Below are positions 27,617-35,639 of a DNA stretch of 64,000 nucleotides, piece by piece. Position 1 is the first letter of the stretch. Every line of letters begins with the position of its first letter. The position numbers and the translations under genes are program-made. The DNA is taken from assembly GCA_037044975.1 (NCBI GenBank), contig JBAOIL010000037.1, forward strand, positions 62,001 through 126,000. The letters run 5' to 3'. This DNA is from JADLHS01 sp020848635. GTDB taxonomy: Bacteria > Verrucomicrobiota > Verrucomicrobiia > Limisphaerales > JADLHS01. The notes below the pieces were generated by a model, which made no database searches, had not been told where the DNA came from, and worked only from the letters and a program-made list of their open reading frames with translations.

Positions 27617-28828
27617 ATGAAGTCCTTTCTTCATTGTCTCGGACTTACCGTCACCTTGATTTCAAAGGCGTTCGCTGAGGGCGCGGATGCTCCAGCCAGC
27701 ATTCCGGCCAAACTGCCTGCCCCCTTAGCTTCAAGCCATGCCAAGCCTTTGGTGGGCGCAATTCGTTGGGATGCCTGGCAGGAAAACGGCGACATCCAAG
27801 CCACCGTCGAGCGGACGCTCGGTACCCGCCACTGGCATTATCGGCTGCCCTTTTTCGCCCGCGTCACCGGCTCAAATTCCGTGGCCATGAACGGCAACAC
27901 GCAGGCCATCATGGATCAGGAAATCAACTACGCGGCCAACGCCGGCATTGATTACTGGGCTTTTGTTACTTACCCCGACGCCATCGGCATGTCCCACGGT
28001 CTGCATCTTTACCTCAGCAGCCCGATCAAGCATCGAATCAACTTCTGCCTCAACCTTCAGGGCGGGTGGGTCGCCGGGACAACGGAAGACTGGGACGCGC
28101 AACTGACCCGCTACGTGCGCTATTTCAGAGACCCCGCTTACCAGAAAGTTCTGGGCAATCGTCCGCTGGTATTCCTGTTCAACCGCATCCCCCCGACGCC
28201 GAAATTTCCCGATACCGCCGCTGTGGCCGACGCGATCGCTCAACTTCGCGCCGCGACCACCAGCGCCGGTCTCGGCACTCCGTACATCGTTTTCCAGGGC
28301 TGGAATGCGAAGAGTGATTTCATCACGATGCAGGAATACGGGCTGGATGCGATTGGCGCTTACGCTGTCTTCACCGATGCGGCTCTCGGCACATCATACA
28401 AGGCGCTCGCCGGGAAAGGTCGCGGCATGTGGGAGGCGGGTCAGACAACCGGGGCCAGCGTTGTTCCGATCGTGACCGCTGGCTGGGACGACCGGACACG
28501 GGTCGAAACCAAAACTCCGTGGACAACCGGCTCGACCAATTACACGCTCCCGCCCACGCCCGCCGAATTGGCCCATCATCTGGCCGATGCGCTCAATTGG
28601 ACACGTAGCCATCGCACTAATGCCACGCGCGCCAACACCGTTCTGATTTACGCCTGGAACGAAAACGACGAGGGCGGCTGGCTCGTCCCCACGCTCAACC
28701 CCGATGCCAGCACCAATGCCGGCCGCCTCACTGCCATTGCCGCAATGCTGAAAAGCGGAATGAACACTCACAATCTTCGACCGTCCGGAAGAAATTCTTC
28801 GGCTCCTCAACGAAACAAAACCCCATGA
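27617..28828 (+). CDS. GH99/WbsX-like exported glycoside hydrolase
   Basis: A 403 aa protein from the ATG at 27617, with a signal peptide (LHCLGLTVTLISKAFAEG). The fold reads as a GH99/WbsX-like barrel: VGAIRWDAWQENGDIQAT, INYAANAGIDYWAFVTYPD, NRPLVFLFNRI, and the C-terminal NTVLIYAWNENDEGGWLVPT. The last corresponds to the NEWTEG-type motif of WbsX proteins, with NENDEGG instead. It follows the GH106-like gene closely and precedes a second WbsX-like gene, indicating a small operon of endo- or exo-acting hydrolases. The substrate is unknown. Confidence 0.65.
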   Translation: MKSFLHCLGLTVTLISKAFAEGADAPASIPAKLPAPLASSHAKPLVGAIRWDAWQENGDIQATVERTLGTRHWHYRLPFFARVTGSNSVAMNGNTQAIMDQEINYAANAGIDYWAFVTYPDAIGMSHGLHLYLSSPIKHRINFCLNLQGGWVAGTTEDWDAQLTRYVRYFRDPAYQKVLGNRPLVFLFNRIPPTPKFPDTAAVADAIAQLRAATTSAGLGTPYIVFQGWNAKSDFITMQEYGLDAIGAYAVFTDAALGTSYKALAGKGRGMWEAGQTTGASVVPIVTAGWDDRTRVETKTPWTTGSTNYTLPPTPAELAHHLADALNWTRSHRTNATRANTVLIYAWNENDEGGWLVPTLNPDASTNAGRLTAIAAMLKSGMNTHNLRPSGRNSSAPQRNKTP

Positions 28829-30321
28829 AACTCAACACCACGAGCCTGTCACAGAACCTCCCTGCCGTAGCGCAGGTTGGCAACCTGCTGTATCGCCGAC
28901 TGGTAGTCGGCTGGCCGCAGAAATGTCCCACCGCTGCGGATTGCCAATCCGCGACACAGCAGACTGCCAGTCTGCGCTACGGCTCCGGGGCGCAAGGCGC
29001 GCACAAAGTCCAGGGAATTCTCCCCCGGTGGGCGACGGTGGCCAGATTCATTGTCGCCTTGGCCTTGATGCTCAGCGCGAGCCAGGCTGGAGCCGCCGAA
29101 GATCCGCACAGCACCAACGCAGGGAACGCACGCATCACCGTCGCCAGTTACTACTTCGGCCAGTACCACCCCAACGATCCGCGCAATTTGAAAACCCGAG
29201 GCAAAGCCTTGGGACGAATGGGAACTCGTCAAAGCTGCCAAACCGCGTTTCCCCGGCCATCAGCAACCCAAGGTGCCGCTCTGGGGTTATCAAGACGAAT
29301 CCAATCCGCAAGTCATGGCGCAAAAGATCGCCGCCGCCGCTGATCACGGGATTCATGCCTTCATCTTCGATTGGTACCACTTCGAAGACGGCCCGTTTCT
29401 GGACCGCCCCGTTGACGAGGGCTTCCTCAAGGCGACCAACAATAGCCGCATCAAGTTTGCCTTCATGTGGGCCAACCACGACTGGCAGGAGAATCTGTTC
29501 CCCTACACCAAAGGTGCGCCAAAACCGATTTTGTATCCCGCCAAGGTCAGCCCAGCGGCCTTCGATAAAATCTGCGACCACGTCATCAAGGATTATTTCT
29601 CGCACCCGTCCTATTGGAAGATTGACGGCAAACCTTACTTCTCCTTCTACGACCTGACCCGGCTGCTCGACAACTTCGGCTCGGTCGAAGCCACGCGCGC
29701 GGGCCTGGACAAATTCCGCGCGAAGGCGCAAGCCGCCGGTCTGCCGGGCCTCCATCTAAACGCCGTCGCGTGGGGACAACCCATCCTGCCCGGCGAAAAG
29801 GTGCCGGTGGATTCCGCCAAGCTCGTACGCGACCTCGGCTTTGACTCGGTCACGTCGTATGTGTGGGTTCACCACGTCGTCGCTGCCGAAGCAGCAGACG
29901 GATTACAACGAAGTCCGCGACGGCTACTTCAAATACTGGGACAAGGCCGACGCGCATGTTCAGCGTGCCCTATTTTCCGAACGTCTCCATGGGCTGGGAC
30001 CCCAGCCCGCGTTGCGACCAGCGTGATACGCTCGACAATTCCGGCTATCCCTTCACTCACACCATCGGCGACAACACGCCCGCAAACTTTCGCACCGCGC
30101 TGGAAATGACCAAAAAGCGTCTGCTTGCCAATCCGAACGGCCCGCGCATCCTCAACATCAACTGCTGGAACGAATGGACCGAAGGCAGCTACCTCGAACC
30201 CGACACCGTGAACGGGATGAAATACCTGGAGGCCGTCCGGACAGTCTTCGGCACGAACCGACCGGGTGGATCGCGCACCCGGCAAGGCCTCGGCCCTACG
30301 CTGTTCCAGCGAATCGGTTGA
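28825..30321 (+). pseudogene. WbsX/GH99-like protein, frameshifted and carrying a repeat insertion in its 5' end
   Basis: The start ATG at 28825 overlaps the previous stop by 4 bases. Codons ~14-52 are encoded by an inverted-repeat element (28867-28980). A plausible signal peptide follows (FIVALALMLSASQAGAAE), then TVASYYFGQYHPNDPRN. The frame changes at about 29208 (WDEWELVKAAKPRFPGHQQP, VPLWGYQDESNP, FIFDWYHFEDGPF), near 29875 (LPKQQTDYNEVRDGYFKYWD) and near 29950 (FSVPYFPNVSMGWDPSPR to NINCWNEWTEGSYLEPD). NCWNEWTEGSYLEPD is the WbsX signature. Three frame changes mean it is disrupted as sequenced. Confidence 0.7.
28867..28980. repeat. 114-base inverted-repeat element made of four small palindromes
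   Basis: The element starts GTAGCGCAG and ends with its exact reverse complement CTGCGCTAC. Inside are four near-perfect palindromes: GCAGGTTGGCAACCTGC (28872-28888), CCGACTGGTAGTCGG (28896-28910), GCGGATTGCCAATCCGC (28936-28952) and CAGACTGCCAGTCTG (28960-28974). Each has a central mismatch. The element is translatable in both directions (plus: VAQVGNLLYRRL; minus: SLLCRGLAIRS, ADYQSAIQQVANLRYG). I recall peptides of this type scattered in verrucomicrobial proteins, which fits a mobile, non-autonomous repeat. It lies inside the 5' coding end of the WbsX-like gene. Confidence 0.8.
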
Positions 30322-30441
30322 AATCCCATTTCAACACCGGCCCGGTCGCCGACGCGACGGATTCAAGCGTCCGCAACGGAACGGCGCGATTCCGGCGCAA
30401 ACGACGATTTGGTATGCGGTGCTCGTCGAAATAATTCCGGG

Positions 30442-30891
30442 TCAAGGCTGCGTGGGAATCGGATGGTGGGTGAAGTTGCGCCCGTTCCAAACAATCAGTT
30501 CTTTACCGTCTGCTGACCAGAACCAAGAATTCGGAACGCTTGACGCAATCTTCAGAGGTTTTTCCAAAACTGGTTTGTCCTTAGCCTCGGCTTTAATCTC
30601 AATCAGATAAAGGTCACCAGAAGGCGAATACTCGTTTGGTGCGCTTATGACGGCCACTTTGCTGCCAGAAGGCGCGACTTTGGGATGATGGAAGTTCTTG
30701 CCCAGAAGCTCTTGAACGCAAATGCTGCTCCACGGTTTGGGCACGCAAATCCAATCACGGGAGTCCGGACCATTCGATCCTTTGACTACGCCAGAGACAA
30801 GAAACCACTTTCCTTGCGGTGACCACACGCGATCCTCCGCCATCGGACGGAGCGGAGAAGTTCGGTAATCTTGAATGATTCTCTTGGCCAA
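30442..30891 (-). CDS. Hypothetical protein with TolB/WD40-like blades, possibly truncated
   Basis: A 149 aa frame beginning with a weak TTG start right after a stop codon. DRVWSPQGKWFLVSG, HHPKVAPSGSKVAVIS, GDLYLIEI and SWFWSADGKELIVWNG look like repeated blades of a TolB-type beta-propeller (the WSPDGK pattern). The N-terminus starts within a blade and there is no signal peptide, so this may be the remaining C-terminal piece of a longer protein. No function can be assigned. Confidence 0.4.
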   Translation of the reverse strand: MAKRIIQDYRTSPLRPMAEDRVWSPQGKWFLVSGVVKGSNGPDSRDWICVPKPWSSICVQELLGKNFHHPKVAPSGSKVAVISAPNEYSPSGDLYLIEIKAEAKDKPVLEKPLKIASSVPNSWFWSADGKELIVWNGRNFTHHPIPTQP

Positions 30892-30913
30892 TTACACATA
30901 CTCGCCAAAGACC

Positions 30914-31590
30914 TCAAATCCTAACGCCGCTGAGTTTGTTGGACTGAATCACGTCAATAAATCGGTCGGTTGCCAAGATTTCCAACCCTTCTCTTACCCT
31001 CACTAATCCAGCTTCTTCCGGCATCCGGCTTCGGTCATATTGTCTTGGTCCGCTAATGTCGACACGAACGTCCTGCATCCAGCAGTTGCCACATTCCGGA
31101 CAAACAGCCAATGTCATTTTCGGCAATCGTCGCCTTTGAATAGAGCGGCACTGGATCAAGTTGAAGCGCGACATAATCCGTCTTTTCTCCAGTTGGTGTG
31201 ACTACTGGTCCATACGGAATGGAAAGCCCACTTCTCGTCAAAAGTTGGATCACCCTTCGGGAAGCCATCAGACTAAAGGAACACCAAACGAAGTCTGTAG
31301 CGCGTTTGGGTCGTTTAGCCCGCACAGGTCCAATCCGACTCCCTGGTAGCAACATCGCTTTCTTGGCGTCCCCTTCCAACGATCAACTTTCGCATCGCGT
31401 TCAACTCAGGGAGCGTGACGGCACATTCGTCGCTGAACTTCGTCGGATTTGCTCGCAAGTCCAAAGTGTAAGCTGGATACCAGACATCGCTTTCAATCCA
31501 AGGACTCGGATTGATTGGCGGCACGCGCCCAGGGCCCTCCAATCTCGCTCGGATCTGCCGCACCTGAGCCAAGGCAGGCGATACTGACAA
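30914..31590 (-). pseudogene. Decayed hypothetical gene
   Basis: Pieces of one unnamed protein appear in several frames. First come DVWYPAYTLDLRANPTKF with LPELNAMRKLIVGRGRQESD. A short stretch GLNDPNALQTSFGVPLV follows in another frame, then RVIQLLTRSGLSIPYGPVVT with LDPVPLYSKATIAENDIGC. Last is a C-terminal part with CPECGNCW, then GLVRVREGLEILATDRFIDV and LSGVRI. The order and lack of overlap suggest a single ancestral gene with about three frame changes. CPECGNC may be a zinc-ribbon knuckle. I do not recognise the family; the ending resembles small conserved proteins seen near immunity-type genes in these bacteria, which is only an impression. Confidence 0.4.
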
Positions 31591-31677
31591 TCTGCATCCG
31601 CACGCGATTGGCGATCATTGCGAGGGCAACTGGCCGTAAATGCTTTCATAAAGGCTCGGCTTTCATCTGGTCGCAAT

Positions 31678-33764
31678 TCACCGCCTTGGCCCTACAACAC
31701 TAAGGTCTATGGGCTGAAATCCCATTTTCAGCGCCGGCGAATTCGCTTTCAGCCGGTAGTCGTCAAGTTGCACCGCCATGAACTCGGGATCGACGACGAG
31801 GGAGTTCTTGTCATGACCGCGGGCACGCCATTGCTCCAGCGTACCGCCGGCGAACTTCATTTCTTCCGCCTTCGCGCCTGGCCGCACGTCCCAATACACG
31901 TTGCCGTCGAGGATGAACTTGTCATTCTTCCAGGTCGAACCGAGCAGCACGCCCTTGTCGAAGTAGCACGATGTTGTTGCTGAAGCTGAAGCTCACATGG
32001 TCCTCGTCGCGCGAGCGCTGAAGCTGTTGATCACGCGCGAAGGCAAAGATGTTGTTCCGGACGATGTTCGTCTCGCCGTAGTGCTGATGAAACCCGCCGT
32101 GCGTGGTGCGATAGACGACGTTGCTCTCGATCAGGATGCCGCTGCTGCCTTCGTCGGTGTAGATGCCCCAGCCGCCGTATTTCGTCGCGGCCATGTCGTG
32201 CCAGAGATTGTTGACCACGCGTGTGCCGGGCTGTTTGCCGAGCATGTAAATGCCCGCCATGTCGCTGAGCACGGGGCCGTCGCCGTCCGACATCACCCCG
32301 ATGTGATGGACGTGATTGAACTCGACAATGTTGTTCGACGCGAGCGCCGGCCCGTAGCCCCACGTCCAACCGATGGAAATTCCCGTGTAATAGAAGTCGT
32401 AAATCGCGTTGTGCAATGATCCGATTGTTCGGCGATTGACCAATCCACACTCCGATGGCGCTTTGATACAGCTTCCCGCCGCCATGAATCCGTGCAGTCC
32501 GAAATCTCGTTGCTCTGCGCCATGCTCGACGACGTTGGTGCGAATCGCCGTTTCGCCAATCTTGATTCCTCCCGCACCAAGGTCCGTCAATTCACAGCGC
32601 GAAATCCGGTTGCCCTGACAGCCGCGCGCCAGTTCCAAGCCGTAACTGCCGAGATGCACGAACTGGCAATCCTCAAACACACTCCCGCGCAGGCCCTCGC
32701 CCCAGACCGCCGCGGGCACGCCGATGGCCGCCTGGCTGAACCCACCCACCTCGCTGGTCGGCGCCGGCCAGTTCGAGCGGTCCTTCGTGTCACCGACCCG
32801 TGCCAGATTCCACTCGGTATGCGCAAAGGTCAGCCCACGAAACTCGATATGCTCCACGAATTGCCCAGCCTCCGGCTTCCCTTCAAGCCGGATCACCTGC
32901 GTCAGCACCGGAGCGATCGCTTCGATCCGGTCCGGTTTCTCTCCCGGCAACGGCGAGTAGAAGAGCTTTCCGTCCGCAGCATCGAGATACCACTCGCCCG
33001 GAGCGTCGAGAGCCTCGGACACATTCTCGATGTAATAGAGATCATCTTTCTGCAACTCGAACACGGAACGCTTGCCAAAGTTCACAATGTGCGTGGACTC
33101 ATCCACGCTGGTCACCGGCAGACGTGATTCAACCCAACGCGACATTGCCACGACTTCGCCATTTGTCACCGAAGCCCACGACTTCAAATCACCCTCACGA
33201 AACTGAAATCGCGTGTGTCCCTTGGTCCACTCCGGAGCTTTGTCCGGCAGGCTCTCGATGCTCAGGTATCCTTTGTTCGGATGCCGGGCGCGCGTGCGGC
33301 GCTCACCGTTCACCCAAAGCTCGCGGAATATCCATTTGCTCTCCCGCGCCTCGGATATATCCGCCGCCCAGAGTTTCTTCCCTGCGACTTCCACCTCCTT
33401 CCACCCCGTGATGCGCCGTCCACCGCTGATGACCGGGTGCGCTTTCGGATAAGCGACCAGCTTGAGATTCGAATCTTCGGGCGTGAGCGCAAGGGGCGCG
33501 GTGAGAAAATAGGTCCCGCCACGAATCCAAATGGTTGCCGCGTCCGATTTGCTCCCCTGCCCCGCCCTGAATTCCCGCGCCCCGGCGACCGCCCGCGGCA
33601 ACGTCGCCAGCGGACCGTCCGTCGCGGAGCGGTTCGGCGCGGCGAGGCTGGCCGGACCATGCATCATTCCCATTCGTGGCCACGAAGAAAACCCCAGGAC
33701 CGGGCTTTGGCGACAGAGCCGCGGTTCCGGTCTGATCCAACCTGCCGGCGCAGCCGCAGATCAC
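31678..33764 (-). pseudogene. Right-handed parallel beta-helix protein, frameshifted at both ends
   Basis: Most of the protein is open from about 33640 to 31922: SGGRRITGWKEVEVAGKKLW, FRELWVNGERRTRARHPNKG, EFRGLTFAHTEWNLARVG, NRISRCELTDLGAGGIKIGE, VEFNHVHHIGVMSDGDGPVL and THGGFHQHYGETNIVRNNIF. The N-terminal entry FFVATNGNDAWSG lies in another frame (33764 to about 33690). The C-terminus (DGNVYWDVRPGAKAEEMKFA to LKMGFQPIDLS) lies in a third (31950-31678). With two 1-base corrections it would be about 690 aa. No signal peptide is visible at the 5' end, so the start may be lost too. The family includes polysaccharide lyases and epimerases; the substrate is unknown. Confidence 0.72.
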
Positions 33765-33869
33765 AGCCCGCGGTCACGAAACACTCCACTAGATCAGCGA
33801 ATTCGGTTTTAATGTGTCATATTAAATCGTCTCAATAGTTTGTTGTTTTCAGACCGTCGATTTTCCGCC

Positions 33870-34029
33870 CGCCCTCACCCTGACCCTCTCCCATCCGATG
33901 GACGAGGGAACGGCGATGGAAGCGGTTCGTGTTTTCCAGCCCCCATTCCACAATCTCCGCCGCTCGATATCTCCAAAAGCTGGCGAACGATCCCCCCTCT
34001 CCCCGGGGGAGAGGGCCGGGGTGAGGGCG
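33870..34029. repeat. Inverted-repeat (MITE-like) element, family M1
   Basis: A 160-base element with long terminal inverted repeats. The left end is CGCCCTCACCCTGACCCTCT(CCC) and the right end (GGG)AGAGGGCCGGGGTGAGGGCG; the two match at 21 of 23 positions. It is followed by AGCGTTCAACC. Copies with the same ends occur at 35452-35609 and 38362-38526, a diverged one at 9084-9226, and single ends near 6433 and 14733. It has no coding capacity. It lies between two minus-strand genes. Confidence 0.82.
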
Positions 34030-34060
34030 AGCGTTCAACCATTGGTCCATCTTTGTCGAA

Positions 34061-35356
34061 TTACGGTTTGGCATCATCGCTGGCGTTGTCCTTCACAATC
34101 ACCACCCCGCTGCTTTTGTTCGCCACGCGTAGATTGCCTTTGATGAGATTATCCGTAACTACGGCCTTGCGAACTGTCGCACCGATTTCAACCTGCGGTT
34201 TGTTCTCCTGAAACTCACAGCCGCGCACGATCAGGTTTCCGCCCTCGGCCTGAATCGCGTGGCGGCCTTCCTTCTTGCTGTCCCAATGAACGAACGTGCA
34301 ATCGCTGAAACCCACCGTCCCTTTGCCGGCGATCTTTGCGATCTGATTGCACGGTCCCCAGAACGCAGAATTGACGAAGCGCACGCTGCCAGCGTTGTTT
34401 GTGCTCACACGCACCATGGTCGGATCCGGGCCATGAAACGAAACAAACTCGCCGTTCGAGATCAGCAGACCGATAGGCGAGCACTGCTCAACCTCCAGCG
34501 CCGTGAAACAATCATCGGCCCCAATGCCAAGGAAGTTGCCGTTGCAATCGCCGGACTTGGTCTTGATGAACTTGTAACCGACGTTGTAGCCAAAACAGAA
34601 CGTGTTGTACACATATTGCCAGTCGCTCTTGCCGAAGATGAACGCCTCGCCGTTCTTTTGCTGCCACTCGAACAGCTTCGGCTGCATGCTCCACCACGGA
34701 TTGAAGTGGACGTTCTCGATCCGCCCGATGTCGTAAATGAAATCCACAAAGATCCCCCGCCGCAACGGCTGACCATGCACGTCGCGGATCAAATGCCGCT
34801 CGTTCTGCGACGCGTCGATACCGTTGTAGGGATTGAGCAACTCGACCGCGAGCACCGCTGGATTCTTGCCGCGCATCGCGATGGCGTAGGGATACGGCTT
34901 CGGTTCCTCGGCCGGATTCTGGTCGGGATAGTAGATGACGACGCCCTTGAGCGTGCTGTTGTGATTCAGCGTGATGAACGCCGGGCCGTCCTCCTTGCCC
35001 GCGCTTTCCGTGACGAGAAAGGTCGTGCCATCGTCCGTCGGCTTCGGCAAACCCGCGTCGCGGATACCATTGTGCGCCGGCACTGATTCCCACATCCCCT
35101 TGAGCGTGACCGCCGCAGGAACGCTGAGATGCCCGGTGAAATAATAATTTCCACGCGGCGCCTGGACAACGCCACCACCCGCCTTGGCCGCGGCATCCAT
35201 GGCCTTCTGAAACGCGGCCGTGTCGTCCGACTTGCCATCGCCCTTCGCGCCGAAGTCGGCTACGAAATAGGAATCCGGACTGGCGGCAAAACCTTGGGCG
35301 GCGAGGATGAGACTGAAGAAAACATGGGGGAGGGTCGAATGGATTGGTGACTTCAT
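34061..35356 (-). CDS. Pectate-lyase-superfamily (GH28-like) beta-helix protein
   Basis: An intact exported 431 aa protein with a signal peptide (STLPHVFFSLILAAQGFAA). YFVADFGAKGDGKSDDTAAF is the classic entry of the Pectate_lyase_3/GH28-like family, followed by GGGVVQAPRGNYYFTGHL and SVPAAVTLKGMW. The helix ends with REVEIGATVRKAVVTDNL-type rungs. GH28 catalytic motifs (NTD, DD, GHG, RIK) are not visible, so it is probably not a polygalacturonase. It is flanked by M1 elements on both sides, 30 and 95 bases away. Confidence 0.78.
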   Translation of the reverse strand: MKSPIHSTLPHVFFSLILAAQGFAASPDSYFVADFGAKGDGKSDDTAAFQKAMDAAAKAGGGVVQAPRGNYYFTGHLSVPAAVTLKGMWESVPAHNGIRDAGLPKPTDDGTTFLVTESAGKEDGPAFITLNHNSTLKGVVIYYPDQNPAEEPKPYPYAIAMRGKNPAVLAVELLNPYNGIDASQNERHLIRDVHGQPLRRGIFVDFIYDIGRIENVHFNPWWSMQPKLFEWQQKNGEAFIFGKSDWQYVYNTFCFGYNVGYKFIKTKSGDCNGNFLGIGADDCFTALEVEQCSPIGLLISNGEFVSFHGPDPTMVRVSTNNAGSVRFVNSAFWGPCNQIAKIAGKGTVGFSDCTFVHWDSKKEGRHAIQAEGGNLIVRGCEFQENKPQVEIGATVRKAVVTDNLIKGNLRVANKSSGVVIVKDNASDDAKP

Positions 35357-35451
35357 ATTGGTATCGAGCGCTGGTCGGCTCTGCGCCAGAATGCTCTGTT
35401 TGCACCTGTTGTCGCAAGCATTTCACAATTGGCCGTGGTAGCTGCTGAGTA

Positions 35452-35609
35452 ACCCTCACCCTGACCCTCTCCCGTCCGACGGGAGAGGGAACAGCATTTA
35501 GTCGCGCGAAGAGTACACAATGACCACTCGACCAATTCAGTCACACGTTTTCGAGCGAGACGGCGAAAGATTCTCCTTCTCCCCCGGGGAGAAGGCCGGG
35601 ATGAGGGCG
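35452..35609. repeat. Inverted-repeat (MITE-like) element, family M1
   Basis: The left end is ACCCTCACCCTGACCCTCTC, with an internal CCCGTCCGACGGGAGAGGG hairpin. The right end is GGGGAGAAGGCCGGGATGAGGGC, followed by GAGCGTTGAACC. It has the same size and layout as 33870-34029 but a largely different middle. It fills most of the space between the glutaminase-like gene and the pectate-lyase-like gene. Confidence 0.8.
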
Positions 35610-35639
35610 AGCGTTGAACCTGCTCGTTACACGTGGAGA

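Noticed and set aside
28867..28980. CRISPR-like repeat array
   Set aside because: The four palindromes differ in sequence and are not separated by spacers of constant length; the unit is a single inverted-repeat element.
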